In this document: positions 33,027-45,293 of the stretch, piece by piece
Layout of the letters: every line of letters begins with the position of its first letter
Position numbering within the stretch: the stretch's first letter is position 1
Assembly: GCA_002104985.1 (NCBI GenBank)
Contig: MCGO01000009.1
Location: 310,001-374,000, forward strand
Direction of reading: 5' to 3'
DNA from: Rhizoclosmatium globosum
Taxonomy: Eukaryota; Chytridiomycota; Chytridiomycetes; Chytridiales; Chytriomycetaceae
DNA: 64,000 bases
Position numbers and translations under genes: made by a program
Notes under the pieces: model-generated
The model's database searches: none
What the model saw: the letters and a program-made list of their open reading frames with translations, nothing else
What the model was told of the DNA's origin: nothing

Positions 33027-35508
33027 CTAGTGACCATACAGAGTTACAGGTACGTCTTTGGCTTGGTAATCCACAAGAACAGGGTAGGTCCCAATTGCAG
33101 CTCCAAACGTACAATTGCATCCACCTTGAAAGTGTACGTTCCCTGACCTGCGAGACTTTTAATAAGAGCACCGGCATCAGTAGCCTGCTGAGTAGTCTGA
33201 GTCAAAGGAACCGACTCAGTTTCGGCAAACGCTCCAGGCATAACCGTCACCGGCTTCTGAGCTTATAGTCAACCGTACCCAAGACAGTTGTTCCCTGTGG
33301 GGTAGTCACACTGATTTGAGCCTTGATGGAGGCGAGAGTAAGTGGAGCGTCGAGAGGATTCTGGAACCGGTACACGTTCGTTGTTGGACGTTGTGCGGCA
33401 GCATCGCCTGGGGTAAGAACGGAACTGACAACGAGAACAACGTTTTGAGGGCCGACGAGTTTTGTTGGGATGCTCAGTTTGGCGAAAACAGGTTGCAGAG
33501 ACGCGTAAATGATGGAGCTGGAAGTTCCTGTGATGGTTATGGGGAGAGTGGCGCCGGCAATGTATCCTGACATGATGTGACGTAAAACTTCTTGCGATTG
33601 AGCGTCGGAACCGTTTGCCATAACTGCACTTGCCGTGATGGAATTGGTCCTGGAACAAGCTGCATATTTGGCATGACAGCAGAACCAACTTTGAGTGGCC
33701 CAGCTTGGGTTGTCACATACAAATCCATATTCACGTCAACGTTTGTGTTCAACGAAATCGCGGATGGATTGTTGAGAATCAATTCAACTTGCAGCTTGAC
33801 GCCAGATGTATCTCCCCGACAACCTTGGTGGAGGTAACCGTAATATCTTTGAACCCTTGGAATCCCGAGAGCGACAACGTGTCCGTCAATGGAAGAGCAA
33901 CTTGCGCCACTCCAGCATCAGTAGCAATGATGGCAACAGCAGAACCAGTGATATTAACATTGACATGTTCAGAAAGCGTCAAAGCCCCCAAGAACCCAAT
34001 GAAAGTTGCTTCTGTCCAGAAATAGCTGTCAAAGAGCCGCCACTCACAGCAGTAGTGAGAACGTGTGAATTCTGGTCTGCATTAGCAGGAGCCATATCTG
34101 TGCCCAAATTGGCCAACGCTGCTCTAGTAAGAGGATCAAAGAACTTCAAAGTCTGTTGAACGCTCTTCACATTCACCGAAAACGCATACGGGAGCAAGAA
34201 AGACGTGGTAATTTGTGGGGCGCTCAATGAAACCGCCATTCCAGATTGATCAGCTGGATTCATACTGATTGAGAACGCTGGAATATGAATGTTCGAGACG
34301 ATTGGTTGGGAGAGGATTGGAGAAGGTACAAGGACTTGTAGAACCAATGTCTTCAACGCGGAATTCAACCAAGATGCGTTGATGCTTGATTTTTCTCCGA
34401 CCATGATGGTTTTGAGACCCTTGCCAGAAAGTAAGAACGTGTTCATCATGTATGAAAGCTTGGTAGAGTTGGCAACCTTCATGGCTCCAGTCATGGAAAT
34501 AGAATTTGTTCCTGGAGTTATGGTAACGCCGGTGGCGTTCAAGAAACCAATTGGAGTCATGTCTTGCGCAAACAAGTTGAAAGAAACGTCTCCCATATTC
34601 ATACCAATCTGGGATGGATTCCTGCGAAAAAAAAAGTTTCCATCAATAAAAGTTTCATCAATTTCAATAACTTTTTCCTTACATAATAGCAGCAGTAGTC
34701 TTGATATGAAGCCCGTTTGTAGCGTCAGAGTCTGGCAAATCGAAAGCAGTCACAGCAACACTCTTCAACCCGTCAAACCCATTCAACGTAACCACCTTAT
34801 TAATCGTAAGTCCATTCACAGTCAACCCTCCCGCTTTCGCCTTCGCATTTCCCGTCAACCTCCAAGAAAAATTTTACCGTTCATCATATACGTAGCAAAC
34901 TGCGTCATTGCTTCATCAGAAGTAACAGAAAACGCCGTATTCAGCGCAACGCTTCCAGAACCATCAGACCCAACATTAATCGGCGCGAGGGAAACAGTAC
35001 CCAAAAGCAAATCCGCAGTCCCGTTCTCACGGTTCGTCCATGAAACCGTGATCGGATCTGGAAACTCGAGCGTCGCGGCTAACGAGCCGGCGCCTGACAC
35101 GGATCCCGTGGACGCGATTTGGAATGAGGCCGTGGTTGGGATTGAGATGGATGAGTTTGTTAGAGTAAGTGTGGAACTGTCAATGGAAGATTGAGCGATT
35201 CTGGGTACCGCAACAAATATGACGAGGAGGATGATTGTGAGGAGAAGAACGACAAGAGTGGCGACGGTGGTGATGATTCTTTTCTTGGTCCATTCTATGC
35301 CGCAAAGAACTTTGGACTCTGTGAATTACGACATATCAATACTAGTTTCGTATGCGAAGAGAGAAGAATGTGTATCTAGTGTTACAGGAATCGTACGAAG
35401 GCAACGTAGAGCATAACAACATAGTGTTGAGGCTTTGGAAGTAAAACACTTACTTGGCTTTAGGTCCTGCGAGTCCAACGCAGGCTGAAGAACCTTGCTC
35501 TTTGTCAT
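33027..35508 (-). CDS. Large LEA/DUF3712-like membrane protein, multiply frame-broken
   Basis: Start ATG 35508 (MTKSKVLQPALDS); introns 35319-35453 and 34622-34682. A short cytosolic tail precedes one membrane helix (TVATLVVLLLTIILLVIFVAV), then about 700 lumenal or extracellular residues made of repeated beta-rich segments (SLAPINVGSDGSGSVALN, SFNLFAQDMTPIGFLNATG, LVPGP-NSITASAVMANGSD). These resemble the fungal DUF3712/LEA14-like family of vacuolar-type membrane proteins; the assignment is tentative. At least six breaks, each needing one added base, occur near 33120, 33255, 33645, 33815 (GGGG on the coding strand), 34015 and 34869 (TTTTT on the coding strand). Between them the protein pattern is well preserved. 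Ends CTFGAAIGTYPVLVDYQAKD...GH at TAG 33027. Confidence 0.55.
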
Positions 35509-35789
35509 TTTTTTTCGAGAAAAAGTATTTATTAATACGCATTCCAAAATTAGACTTGTATCTTCTGCGAAATGGCACAACCAACGAAAAAGCCCCGAAA
35601 ATTTATCGTCGGATCTCTCTTCCCATGTCGCCAAATTAATGAACCAAACAATATCATAAAACAAGTACAAAGTAAGAGTGTATAGAGAACCCGCCAGACT
35701 GGCTCAAAAAACTTTATCACACAAAAGTTGAAAACAACAACAAGAAACATACTTAGCTTACAACAAAACACCAAACCAAACGCTCCCCA

Positions 35790-38289
35790 TCACGCAATCT
35801 GTCCCTTTATATCAACACCTTTCCCAACAACCTCATTCATCTTCGCCAAAAACACCCCCACACTCGCCTTCATATCCACAGCCACATCTTCCCACCCAAC
35901 CTCCTTCTTCATCACCCGTTTCACAACTTTAGCCTTCTTCCCCTTCCCCAACGTAACCTCCACCTCAACCTCAGGCCCCGGCACAAAAACAGCACCCAGA
36001 CCCTTCAACCACTCCCAACACTCCAAAACCCCCTCCCTCCTCCTCTCCCCCTCCTCTCCTGCAACAACAAACCCAAGCTCCCCCGCAAGATACGCAACCC
36101 GCAAACTCGGTCGAAACGCGCGCGAAAGCGTCTTGAGCGCCTTCACGCGCTCTCGCTCGAGAAAGAGGTCCATGAGGTATACGGACATGTATGGACACGT
36201 GTTGTATAGTTGGAAGAGGGTGTGGTAGTCGCCTGTTGAGACTGCCATGCGGACGCCGAGGGCGTGCCGGATCGGTGGGGATTGGGTTTCGGGTGGGGTT
36301 AGGTCGGAGAGGATTTTTACTTGTTCTAGTTGTTGTTGGAGGGGGTTTTGTTTTGGTTAGGAAGGTTTGTAGGGGGCGGGGGAGGAGGAGGTGGTGTTAC
36401 CTGTTCGGTTGAGGGTGTAGACCATGTATAGGATTCTGTAGCCGAGGAATTCGTCTTTGGAGCCGGGGAGGCCGAGTCGATAGAGTTCTTTTAGTTGTGC
36501 TTGGCATTGGTTGTATTCTCCAACATCGCCCTTTGTATACGTTGTCAGTTTCTGCAGTTCCGTCCTCTCACATAAATAAAAATAATAACCTTTTCTAACG
36601 CAATACGCGCATGCGACTCATACACTTTGACTGTAAACTCATTCTTGATTCGTTGGACAGTCAGGTCCTGACGCAAACTCTTGAATTGATCGCAAATGTA
36701 CGTGTAGTTTTGATCTTGCTTCCATTTCTGACCAAGCAAGTCGAGCGTTTTCCGAAGGACAGGGAGTGGCCGGACTGTAGCTGGGTCTGGAGCCTGTGGT
36801 CGTGCAGAAACCAGTTAGAACGCAAAAAAACAATCACAGCAGCAAATGATGAAGGAACGAAAATACTCACAGACGTTAATCTCAAATAACTCTTCTCCAG
36901 TTTCTGACAAAGCCCAACAATCGTATACTCGTCCCAATCAATCACATCCTTATTCTCTTCTCCTCGTGCAATAGCCGCCGCCATCAACGCGCGTTCCCGA
37001 GCCGCCTTCGCTTCGTTCTTTTGTTTCTGCTTTGCTGAAGAATTCGCGTCTCCAGACTGAAACCTCTTTGCTCGTTCTTCGCGTCGAGCAACTTCTGCGG
37101 CACGGAGGTGGGCGGGTAGAGAATCTAGAGCTGGAGAGGAAGCTGCGCTGGAAGGTGAGATTGTTGAGTCATCTGTGGAGGAGGTCAGTTTGGGGTGTTT
37201 TGGTTTTAGCAGGGACGCAGAGGAGGTTGGGGACACGGGAACGTTTCCGCGGTCTTCCAAAAGGTCTAAGGAAAACTTTTTTCGTTTTGTTCCTGTTGTG
37301 GTGGTGGAAATGGTTGGTTTAGGATCACCAGGATCGGTTTGAAGGCTGGTTATAATTTGTGAGTGCTATTGAGTCCCAACGAAAATGAACTTACAATGCA
37401 GGTATTCCCATTTTATCCCAATCTGTAGTCTCTATCGCTCCTTTTGTTTGAATGCTTTTAATCAAAGGTCCTAGATATCCTTCAGCTTCGGCACGTCGGG
37501 AAGCTCCAGCTGCAGCAAATACTCGGTCCACAAAGTTCCTTTTCGATAATTTCAGATGATGAGCAATATTTCAACAAAATCGCATACTTCATTTTCAATT
37601 GAGATAGTTGTGAAGGTGTCGCAGGGGCTGGAGCAGTCAGGTTCGCCGAGACAGCATCTGCATATGACGTAGTTCCAGTTTTTACGGGGATATATAACGG
37701 TTCTATTTAATGGATTCGTGGTCAGAATGGAGTGATACTGTCCGATAAGACGTACTCTTCGACTGAGGCTTAAACTGGGCAGCCTTTGCGAGCATTTCCT
37801 GATTTTGCAGTTTTGAAGGAGAGGCTGAAGATTGTGTGTTTGTCGAGGACTTTGCCGCCAGTTCAGCCATTGCTTTCTGCATCTTCCTGATTTGAGTTAA
37901 AGCGATTAGAAGGGAGGAGGACACTGGTGGAAGGGGGATAGTACGTGAGAGGAGGTACAGTAGCCACAGGTTGTTGAATAGATTGAACCGGTTGAATTGA
38001 GTGAGATTGTTGAGATTGTTGGTTGTTCAGTTGAAGGTTATTCAGATGGATGGCTTGTTGGTACTGGGCCAGCCAGGCCTGGTACCACAGCGCGTACTCG
38101 GGCGAGTTGATGTCCTGTGGCGCTCCAGGCGGAATTGCTGCGACGGACGTGGACGAGGTCGATGGGATGGCCGCCCTGGTTTGGTTTGGTTTGGTTTCGA
38201 AGGTTTGTTTGTTTGTTAGGAGAGTGTCTCTAGTGGAAGAGAGAGAGAGAGAGAGAGGGAAAGGGAAAGTACCAGGGATTGTAGCTCAT
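35790..38289 (-). CDS. LENG8/THP3-like SAC3/GANP-family protein
   Basis: 660 residues in nine exons, start ATG 38289 (MSYNPW). Introns 38176-38272, 37887-37944, 37703-37755, 37539-37587, 37346-37394, 36794-36870, 36531-36589 and 36326-36400. The N-terminus is Gln-rich ([16 protein letters not shown]), followed by a basic stretch ([11 protein letters not shown]). The C-terminal SAC3/GANP-PCI region carries [58 protein letters not shown] and [17 protein letters not shown], which match LENG8 and yeast Thp3. The Thp3-Csn12 complex works in transcription-coupled pre-mRNA processing and export, so a nuclear role is inferred. Every exon joins in frame, in contrast to the broken gene next door. Confidence 0.9.
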
Positions 38290-38370
38290 TCGCTTTTAGT
38301 GGTGCGTGTTTGTCGACGAAGTGAAGTGGTTGGTTTGGAGCCTTTTTTGGAAACAACAAAAAGAATAGAT

Positions 38371-39607
38371 TTATGCATCATCATAAAAACGATCAACGAG
38401 CTCTAATGTATTGGTTTCCAACCAGGTCTATTGCAGGCGTTAGTTAAGTAGTGCCTTGATTTCCTCGTTACCTTCAATAGTGTCGGTTTGTCTGAACAGA
38501 TTCCATTTGCGCCACTCTGTCTGCAATATTGTTTAAATATACATTCATTCAAATGATGGAGACTTACTTGACACGGTTCATACTCTCATTCGTGTTGATG
38601 CCTCCACCTGGACCGCCTGCTTCTTTTGATGCTCCCCTACATTCTCCAGTTAATACTCGCTGCAAAAATACTCATGCCTCACCAAATTATAACACTGATT
38701 CCCGCCTTATTTAAAGCTGCAAACCAACTCGGTCTCAACAACCACCACAAATCAGGTGCAATCAACGCACTCTCTCTGTACTCCATCCAATGCGTGAGCC
38801 CAAACAGAGAAAGGAACCAAGACTGTAATCCTCGTGCAAATGAAAACAAGAGTGGAATCTCTGTTCCAAAGTGTTTGACGCAGAGGTTGTTTTGATACGA
38901 CAAGAAAGATCCCCAGACCTGATATTGACACAGCTTAAACCATGGATAAAATCCCAAGAGTTGAAACACTTACAGTGAGATGCTCACGCTTGTATTGTTT
39001 GATGAGATTTCCAACCTTGATCTAATGTCACATTGAGATTCCACTTTCCCCTGTAAATCTTTCGAATAACAAAAACCTCACAATGATTTCCTCGTTTCCT
39101 TCTTTGACGTCAACTTGCATCGGGAAACTATGTTCATAAACCATTTCAAACCAAAGGCACGCACCCAATATACACTTTTTTCAAACCCACCTTCCAAACT
39201 CTTTCAACACTTCCTCAAACAGCGGAATCCGTCTCGCATCCGCATCCGCATTCAACTCTTGTTCCAAATCCTTCAATGCATCAGGAACCACAAGTCGAGG
39301 AAGCTCGTTGTACTCAAAGTCGCTAATCTTCTTCCCAGGCAATCCACACAGTCTCCCCAGATCCGAATCATGGAAGACTACACATTGTCCGTCTTTCGTC
39401 ATGTAGATGTCCATCTATGCTACCTGAGTCAGAGACAAAGCTACATGTAACCTTTAAGATGAGATGTATTACTTCGAGAATGAGATCCACATTCAGACAG
39501 GCGCTGTGTCGAAACGCTGTGAGTGTGTTTTCAATGTGTTCGAGGGACCCGCCGCGGTGAGACATGAGGCGGCATGGGAAGGAGAGCTTGGGTGTAATGG
39601 CTGTCAT
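38371..39607 (-). CDS. Glycerophosphodiester phosphodiesterase A
   Basis: Hydrolyses glycerophosphodiesters or related lipids to glycerol-3-phosphate (or lysophosphatidate) and an alcohol. 287 residues, eight exons; start ATG 39607 (MTAITPKLSFPC). Introns 39415-39472, 39128-39190, 39022-39081, 38919-38973, 38637-38682, 38521-38567 and 38428-38471. GDPD motifs: LMSHRGGSLEHIENTLTAF (catalytic HRG), EMDIYMTKDGQCVVFHDSD (E-D and the second catalytic His), MQVDVKEG (metal ligands) and GGPGGGIN. An internal hydrophobic SWFLSLFGLTHWMEYRE resembles GDPD1/3. First of three copies on the minus strand; it ends 81 bp upstream of the LENG8-like start. Confidence 0.9.
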
Positions 39608-39781
39608 CTCTGTCAACCAAACTATTTGATTTACTATTCAACGGAACTGTAAAACGAAACAAGTTTTGGAATAATCAAACATAAAAGCCGAATCAATTAT
39701 TCAACGTGAAAAGAGATAAACGCAAAAAAAAAAATAGGCAAACCAAAAACAGAAACTGAGAAATGATCGCAATCGATTTCA

Positions 39782-41378
39782 CTAAACTGGAGTAAACGCA
39801 TTCGATACAGCCAACACATAGTTATCTTTCGTCCTAATCCCAGCACGAACAGAAACCCCCTTTTTATAAGCAGAATTTTTCACCCTCATTGATCCGTTAT
39901 TGACATCTGCATCATTCAGAATTAGTGGGCCAGGAAAGAGCAATGAAGCTCCACACGTGGATTTAGGACCAAGCGGGCAAGATATGTCGATGTAAACGAA
40001 TAAAACATCCTGATAATGTGGAGTGTGAAGGCTGGTTTAAAAAGAGGGAAAAATTGGGTTTACTCACATCCAAATTGCGGGGGTCTTGTGGAGAACTCCA
40101 ACTCCAAGTAATCACGTACTCGTCACCTTTTTTGAACGGGAGGCCGCTTGGAAAAGTTACTTCAACGGTGTAGTAGCCTTTGGGTATGGTTGTTGTGGTT
40201 GTGGTTGTGGTTGTAGTCAGTGTAGTTGTGGATGTACTTGTTGAGGTTCTTGATGTGCTGGTGGTTGTGGTTTCTGAGGTGCTTGTGCTGGTTGTGCTGG
40301 TTGAGCTGGTTGTGGTAGTTTCTGAGGTACTGGTAGAAGTAGTAGTTTCTGAGGTTGAAGTGCTCGAAGTTGTGCTGGATTTCGTAGATGTACTGGTTTT
40401 GCTAGTGGATGTTGTGAAGCTGCTAGTTGTCGAGGAAGTGGTTGACGAAGTCGATAAGGTATTGTCTGAGCTGACTAAAGTGGACACTATGTATACTTTG
40501 GACGAGCCAGATTCGACAGACGTACTAATTAACTCTGCGAATGGCAGAGTTTGTGTAACTGGAACTGTTAAGAATCCAACAGCATTCAAGGCAATAAAAT
40601 TCGGACTCATATTGGATCCACTGTCTTTCAAAGTAACTTGCAAAGAAATCTTGAAAAGAGTCCGATTTTCTTCTTTCGCTGAAACCTCGATCCTCGAGTT
40701 GTCCAACGACATCTGCATCGAGAACCACTCGCTTTTGACCGAGGGGTCAAGAATATACCTGAAAGTAACACCGTTTTCGGCAGCTGGAAAGACGCTGATG
40801 TTGTAAGCGAGGATAGAAGGATCTGCTTCAATCGTCGAGAGCAACGGAGCCGTAATCTGGCTCATCAGTCAGATGATTACTCAAATAGTTGAGTAATTAT
40901 AACTTACATCGAACGCAGAGGAGCTCAAAATCAATACAGCAGCATTGGACCCATTCCTAAAGTCAGCGCCGGCAAACGTAATCGCCTTGTTATCAATCGA
41001 AACTTGAAAAACGGAATCAGTTTGAGAAGCGTTAAGTGCAGCGAGTGCAATCGGGGCATGCTTGATCATATCAGTGACTATGACAGCAACGTCGGGGTTG
41101 TATGATGACTGGGAGAAGGATTGTGATGAGCCCTTAACCGAATCTGGCAGATTAGCATTGGTAGTGGGAATGGCGACGGTTGTAGCAGTTGACGTCGTGG
41201 CAGGACTGATTTCACTGACAGTTCTCAAAGCTTGCCAGTTATCAGATTGGATTCTTGTGGAAGTGAGATCGATACGAGACGGAACTGGAAGAACAATATC
41301 GCCGTTACAGTCATGGGGTAGAGGGTTGGCTGCGACAAGCATTGCCGCTTGCAAGAGTGCTGCAATTGGGAGAAACAT
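39782..41378 (-). CDS. Secreted Ser/Thr-rich wall protein (Kre9/KNH-like end)
   Basis: Start ATG 41378 (MFLPIAALLQAAMLVAANPLP), a signal peptide cleaved near residue 19. Introns 40857-40907 and 40010-40067. After about 270 residues of ordinary sequence with N-glycosylation sequons comes an almost pure Ser/Thr stalk of some 90 residues, likely O-mannosylated. The C-terminal domain (YYTVEVTFPSGLPFKKGDEY, ITWSW, then VLFVYIDISCPLGPKSTCGA) resembles the Kre9/Knh1 fold of fungal wall proteins; this is a tentative match. No GPI-anchor tail is visible at the C-terminus (...VSNAFTPV). It sits between GDPD copies A and B. Long plus-strand frames over the stalk are shadows of the Thr codons. Confidence 0.75.
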
Positions 41379-41605
41379 TTTGGGCTTGTTGGAATTCAGA
41401 CACAACAGGTAAATGCTTAAAATTTTATGTTTCGGAGACACATTTATGTCTTACTCATATCATCAGTGTATAATGCAATTTGTGTCCACTGTTGAGGATG
41501 TTATTGTGGGTCAGGACAGGACAGCCTTAAGAGAAGTGAAGCAAAAAAAAGAGTATGGAATACAATTAATAGATTCGCAATCTCTTCTGAACATTTATAT
41601 AAATA

Positions 41606-42635
41606 TTAAGCACTTTGTTCCCGAGAACCCAGCCATTCCTTCAAGAACTCTGGTCTGTCCGTACAAATCCCATCCACACCAATCCTTGTCAACGCTTCAA
41701 ACTTTTCAGGGGTGTTCACACCACCTCCAGGACCACCGGCTTCTTTCCCATTACCCCTTTAAAAACAACGCTTCAATACCGTGGGAACCAATAATCCTCG
41801 AAAAGAAACTCACCAAAACAAAACAAGAATCCCGCGCCTCTGCATCGTCTCAACATATCCCTTCCGCATCAAAATCGGAATATCCGGAATAGCCATGACG
41901 CTTTCTCTGTACGAGATCCAGTCGCCCATGCCGAGCCAATACATTGCGACGGAATATATCACGCTTGATTTACAAAAGTGGAGAGGGATTTCGGGGAAGT
42001 GGGTGTAGCAGAGGTCTGTTTGGTGTTTTGCAAATGTTCCCCAGACTGTGTTGTTTGTGCGGTTGTATTGTTTGATGAGTGTTCCCACTTTGATCTGTGT
42101 TGGTTTGGGTATGAGTTATGGAAGACAGAGGGGTATTAAGGGCAGTTACAATCATTTCTTCTGATCCATGTTTCACGTCAATTGAAATAGGGATGCTATT
42201 ACAGTTTGGTCAGTTTCCCAAGTGTCAACTAAAGAACAAGGTTATACTCAACGACGGATGCGCCCTAAACACGTCCTCCAACAGCGGCATCCTCCTCGCC
42301 TCCAAATCATCCTCCTTCACCACCTTTTCCAAAGTTTCAGGCACAATCAAAAGCGGCAACTGGGCCAGATCAAAGTCGCCCACGCCCCTTCCGAAAAACT
42401 CGTTCCCGCACATTCGGCCCAGATCGTCGTCGTGGAAGACAACAACGTGTCCGTCTTTGGTTGAATGCACATCGAGTTCGAGCATGTTGGCCCCGGCGGA
42501 AACGGCGTGGGCAAAGGCTGGGAGGGTGTTCTCAATGCCCTCGAGCGATCCGCCTCGGTGCGCCATGACGGTCGCTGTGAAGGATACTTTGGGTGGGACC
42601 GGGGCGGGCGGACCGAAGAGCCATGAGTACACCAT
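41606..42635 (-). CDS. Glycerophosphodiester phosphodiesterase B
   Basis: Start ATG 42635 (MVYSWLFGPPAPVPP). Exons 42635-42248, 42195-42150, 42094-41814 and 41756-41606. GDPD motifs: VMAHRGGSLEGIENTLPAF, LELDVHSTKDGHVVVFHDDD, ISIDVKHGSEEM, GGPGGGVN and GICTDRP. The first intron is one base short for a good fit: exon 1 must end TTGAG before GTATAA, but only TTGA|GTATAA is present, so a G appears to be missing at 42247. It has fewer introns than copies A and C (none between NNT and VWGTF). Similar in role to copy A. Confidence 0.83.
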
Positions 42636-42762
42636 GGGAAAGCTCGTTTACACAGAAATTGTAAATTGGCCACAGGATCTCTCCTTTTCAAATCATCCGC
42701 CTATTTATCCGCTTCTTACCAAACACAATATAGAAAGATTATGAGGGAATATGAGGTCTCTT

Positions 42763-43997
42763 TTAATTGTTTCGCTTTGTCACGAATCTATCCACTTTGT
42801 CTAATGGATTGTCCTTCAGCCATTCCTACATGATGCAACAAATTAAAACCTAATACTTCTTCCATTTAGAAAAATTACCTTGAGTAGAGTCGGTCGATCT
42901 GTGCAAATCCCGTTTGCACCGCTTTGCCTATTGTGATCAAGAGGATCAGTCGAAAGTCGATAGACATAATTAGGAGTGCGACTCGCTCCAATATGAAGTC
43001 TTCGCACTCCAGTTTCATGAGGCCACTCAAAGGGAAACTCACCGTATTCTCTCAAACTTCTCAACAGTATTCACACCACCACCAGGCCCGCCACCATCCC
43101 TTCCTCTACCCCACACAATAACATTAATCCCCATCCGATTCAAATCCTCAAACCACCATGGCTTCAAAAGCATTGGATGGTCTGGGACAATTAATGCGGA
43201 TTCCCGGTATCGCATCCAATGTGGTACACCCAAGTATGATAGTGTGTATGACAGTGCTGCGCGTGGGAAAGAGAAGAAGAGAGGGATTGTGGGGCGGTGT
43301 TTTGTGCAGTGTTGGTTTTGAGGGTGTCGGAATGAGCCCCAAACTGTTGTTGATTCCTTATTGTACGATTTGATGAGGTTTCCAACTTTAATCTGGTTTC
43401 ATGATAAATAAGTGGATTGATTATGAAGAGAATCTGGTGTCAGAACTCACCACCATTTCTTCTGATCCTTCCTTCACATCCACTTGCATAGGATATCTAT
43501 TGAATACATGGAGTTAGTTTTGCTGTGTAAATAGCGACCAGGGCACTCAACGTGGGAAACTCCTTCAATACTTGTTCAAACAGAGGGATCCTTCGTGCAT
43601 CCGCATCACTATTCAATTCAGACTCGATACTCCTCAGAGCAGAAGGTACCAGCAAAGGAGGAAGATCCTTGTACTCAAAGTCGCTAATCTTCTTCCCAGG
43701 CAATCCACACAGTCTCCCCAGATCTGAATCATGGAAGACTACACATTGCCCATCTTTCGTCATGTAGATGTCCATCTAACCCAAGCTATTAGCACCCAAG
43801 AAACCCTTCACTTTAAAAAGCTACTGCCAAACCTCCAACAAATCCACCTCCAATTTCGCACTCTTCCTAAATCCAGTCAACGTATTCTCAATCGACTCAA
43901 GCGACCCGCCACGATGACTCATCAATCCACACGTAAATCCTAGTTTCGGGGCAATTGCGGCTGGTTGTTTGATCCAGGGAAAGAAGCGGTGGAGCAT
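42763..43997 (-). CDS. Glycerophosphodiester phosphodiesterase C
   Basis: Start ATG 43997 (MLHRFFPWIKQPAAIAPK). Introns 43776-43832, 43497-43551, 43393-43450, 42929-43042 (114 nt) and 42826-42878. GDPD motifs: LMSHRGGSLESIENTLTGF, EMDIYMTKDGQCVVFHDSD, MQVDVKEGSEEMV, GGPGGGVN, GANGICTDRPTLLKEW. All exons join in frame. The exon encoding MDIYMTK...ISDFEY is almost identical at DNA level to that of copy A, although flanking exons have diverged. Only 43 bp separate its start from the divergent TTC14-like gene. Confidence 0.9.
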
Positions 43998-44040
43998 TTG
44001 TTTTGTTGTTTTGAAACGAGTAGAAAAAGTAGAACTAGAA
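43998..44040. promoter_or_regulatory. Very short divergent promoter (GDPD-C / TTC14-like)
   Basis: The start codons are separated by 43 bp, too little for two independent promoters and 5' UTRs, so transcription must start inside one or both 5' regions or the annotated ATGs are not the true starts. Confidence 0.4.
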
Positions 44041-45280
44041 ATGGAGGACAGGATTCAGACTTGGATTTCTCAGACAAGGACACGGCTTCCTCCTTCATCG
44101 AAACCAGGGAAGGGTAACTTAAGGGTGTCCGTGGTGTCCGTACGTGGATTTGGGAACCTTTGTATGTTGGATGAATGGGCGAAGGAAAGTAACGTTGACG
44201 TGGAGGCTTCCCTTGTGCGTCCGAGTTTGATTGGGTATGGCTTTTACTTTCCTTTGTTTGGTGGAAGTACAAGCTAATGCAGTTTACGATAGGTTGATCG
44301 GATCAGAAGAACCAGAAACTTACAAGTCCCTGTCAAAGCGGCAAAACAAGACCTGGGCGAGAAAGATGTATGCGTTCAATACCTTCATATGTTGTGGTTG
44401 ATGCAAGGGACTAATGGGGAGTACTAAGGGTTATCGAAGGAATCGCTCTGTCCCAAGACAAACTCCACACTGACGCAATAGCAAAATACACGAAAGCACT
44501 TGAAATAGATCCGGAATGCGTCGATGCTTTGGTTGCGCGCGGTGCATCGTAAGTTACTTTTTAGGGATATTCCTTGAAGTAAATCATTTACAGGTACGCG
44601 AACCAAGGCTTTTTTGAGAAAGCTATTGCAGATCATAAAAAGGCGCTTGTGATTGAACCTACGCATCAAAACGCGCATCGGTATTTGCAGAAATGTATGG
44701 TGAGGAAGAAAGAGTTGGATGATGAAAAGAGGAGTGCGGAGACGGGTAACTTTTTGATGGTGAGTGCCCGAGATGTTTTAACTGGAGTTGATCTGTCATT
44801 GTCTTGTATTCTCTGAACGTCCTTCTTGAACTCTGAACACCCTTCACTAATTACTAAATTCGACAGCCACTCGACGAAACACCAGATCGGAGAGGAAAAA
44901 TACTTTTGACTAAAGAGCTCATGTATTCTGATGGGACTGTCGAGCCACACCCCCCTAAGAATCCTCCTCCTCCACCGCACGCACTTTCAGCCTTACAAAG
45001 AAACTACTCAACTTCGTCTCTTGGATCTTCCACAGAAGCAATCACCCAAAAACCTGAGGAATATGGTTTCGTCTTTGATGACGTTGAAGATACAGTTGCT
45101 CCACCGCCTGATTCTTCCTCCTCGTCAAGGAAGCGAAAAAAGGAGAAAAAGAGCAGCAAAGAAAAGAAGAAGCGAAAGAAGGAGAAGAAGGAGAAAAAGA
45201 AGAGTAGCTCAAAAAAGAGGCGGCGGAGGGATTCGGATTCGGATGACAGTAATAGTGACACTGACAGCGATACTGAATAA
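44041..45280 (+). CDS. TTC14-like TPR protein with basic tail
   Basis: Start ATG 44041 (MEDRIQTWISQTRTRL). Exons 44041-44234, 44293-44367, 44429-44548, 44594-44759 and 44867-45280. The segment LIGSEEPETYKSLSKRQNKT plus WARKM and the following TPR repeats (HTDAIAKYTKALEIDPECVD, ALVARGA, FEKAIADHKKALVIEPTHQN) match animal TTC14. The N-terminus holds VSVVSVRGFGNL, perhaps a remnant of the S1 RNA-binding domain. The C-terminus is Pro-rich and ends in a Lys/Arg/Ser tract followed by an Asp/Ser-rich tail, as in many nuclear RNA-associated proteins. A role in RNA metabolism is inferred. All exons are in frame. Confidence 0.8.
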
Positions 45281-45293
45281 ATTCGCACTCACA

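Noticed and set aside
40180..40806. Val-rich 208-codon plus-strand frame (VVVVVSVVVDVLVEVL...)
   Set aside because: Shadow of the Ser/Thr-codon stalk of the minus-strand wall protein.
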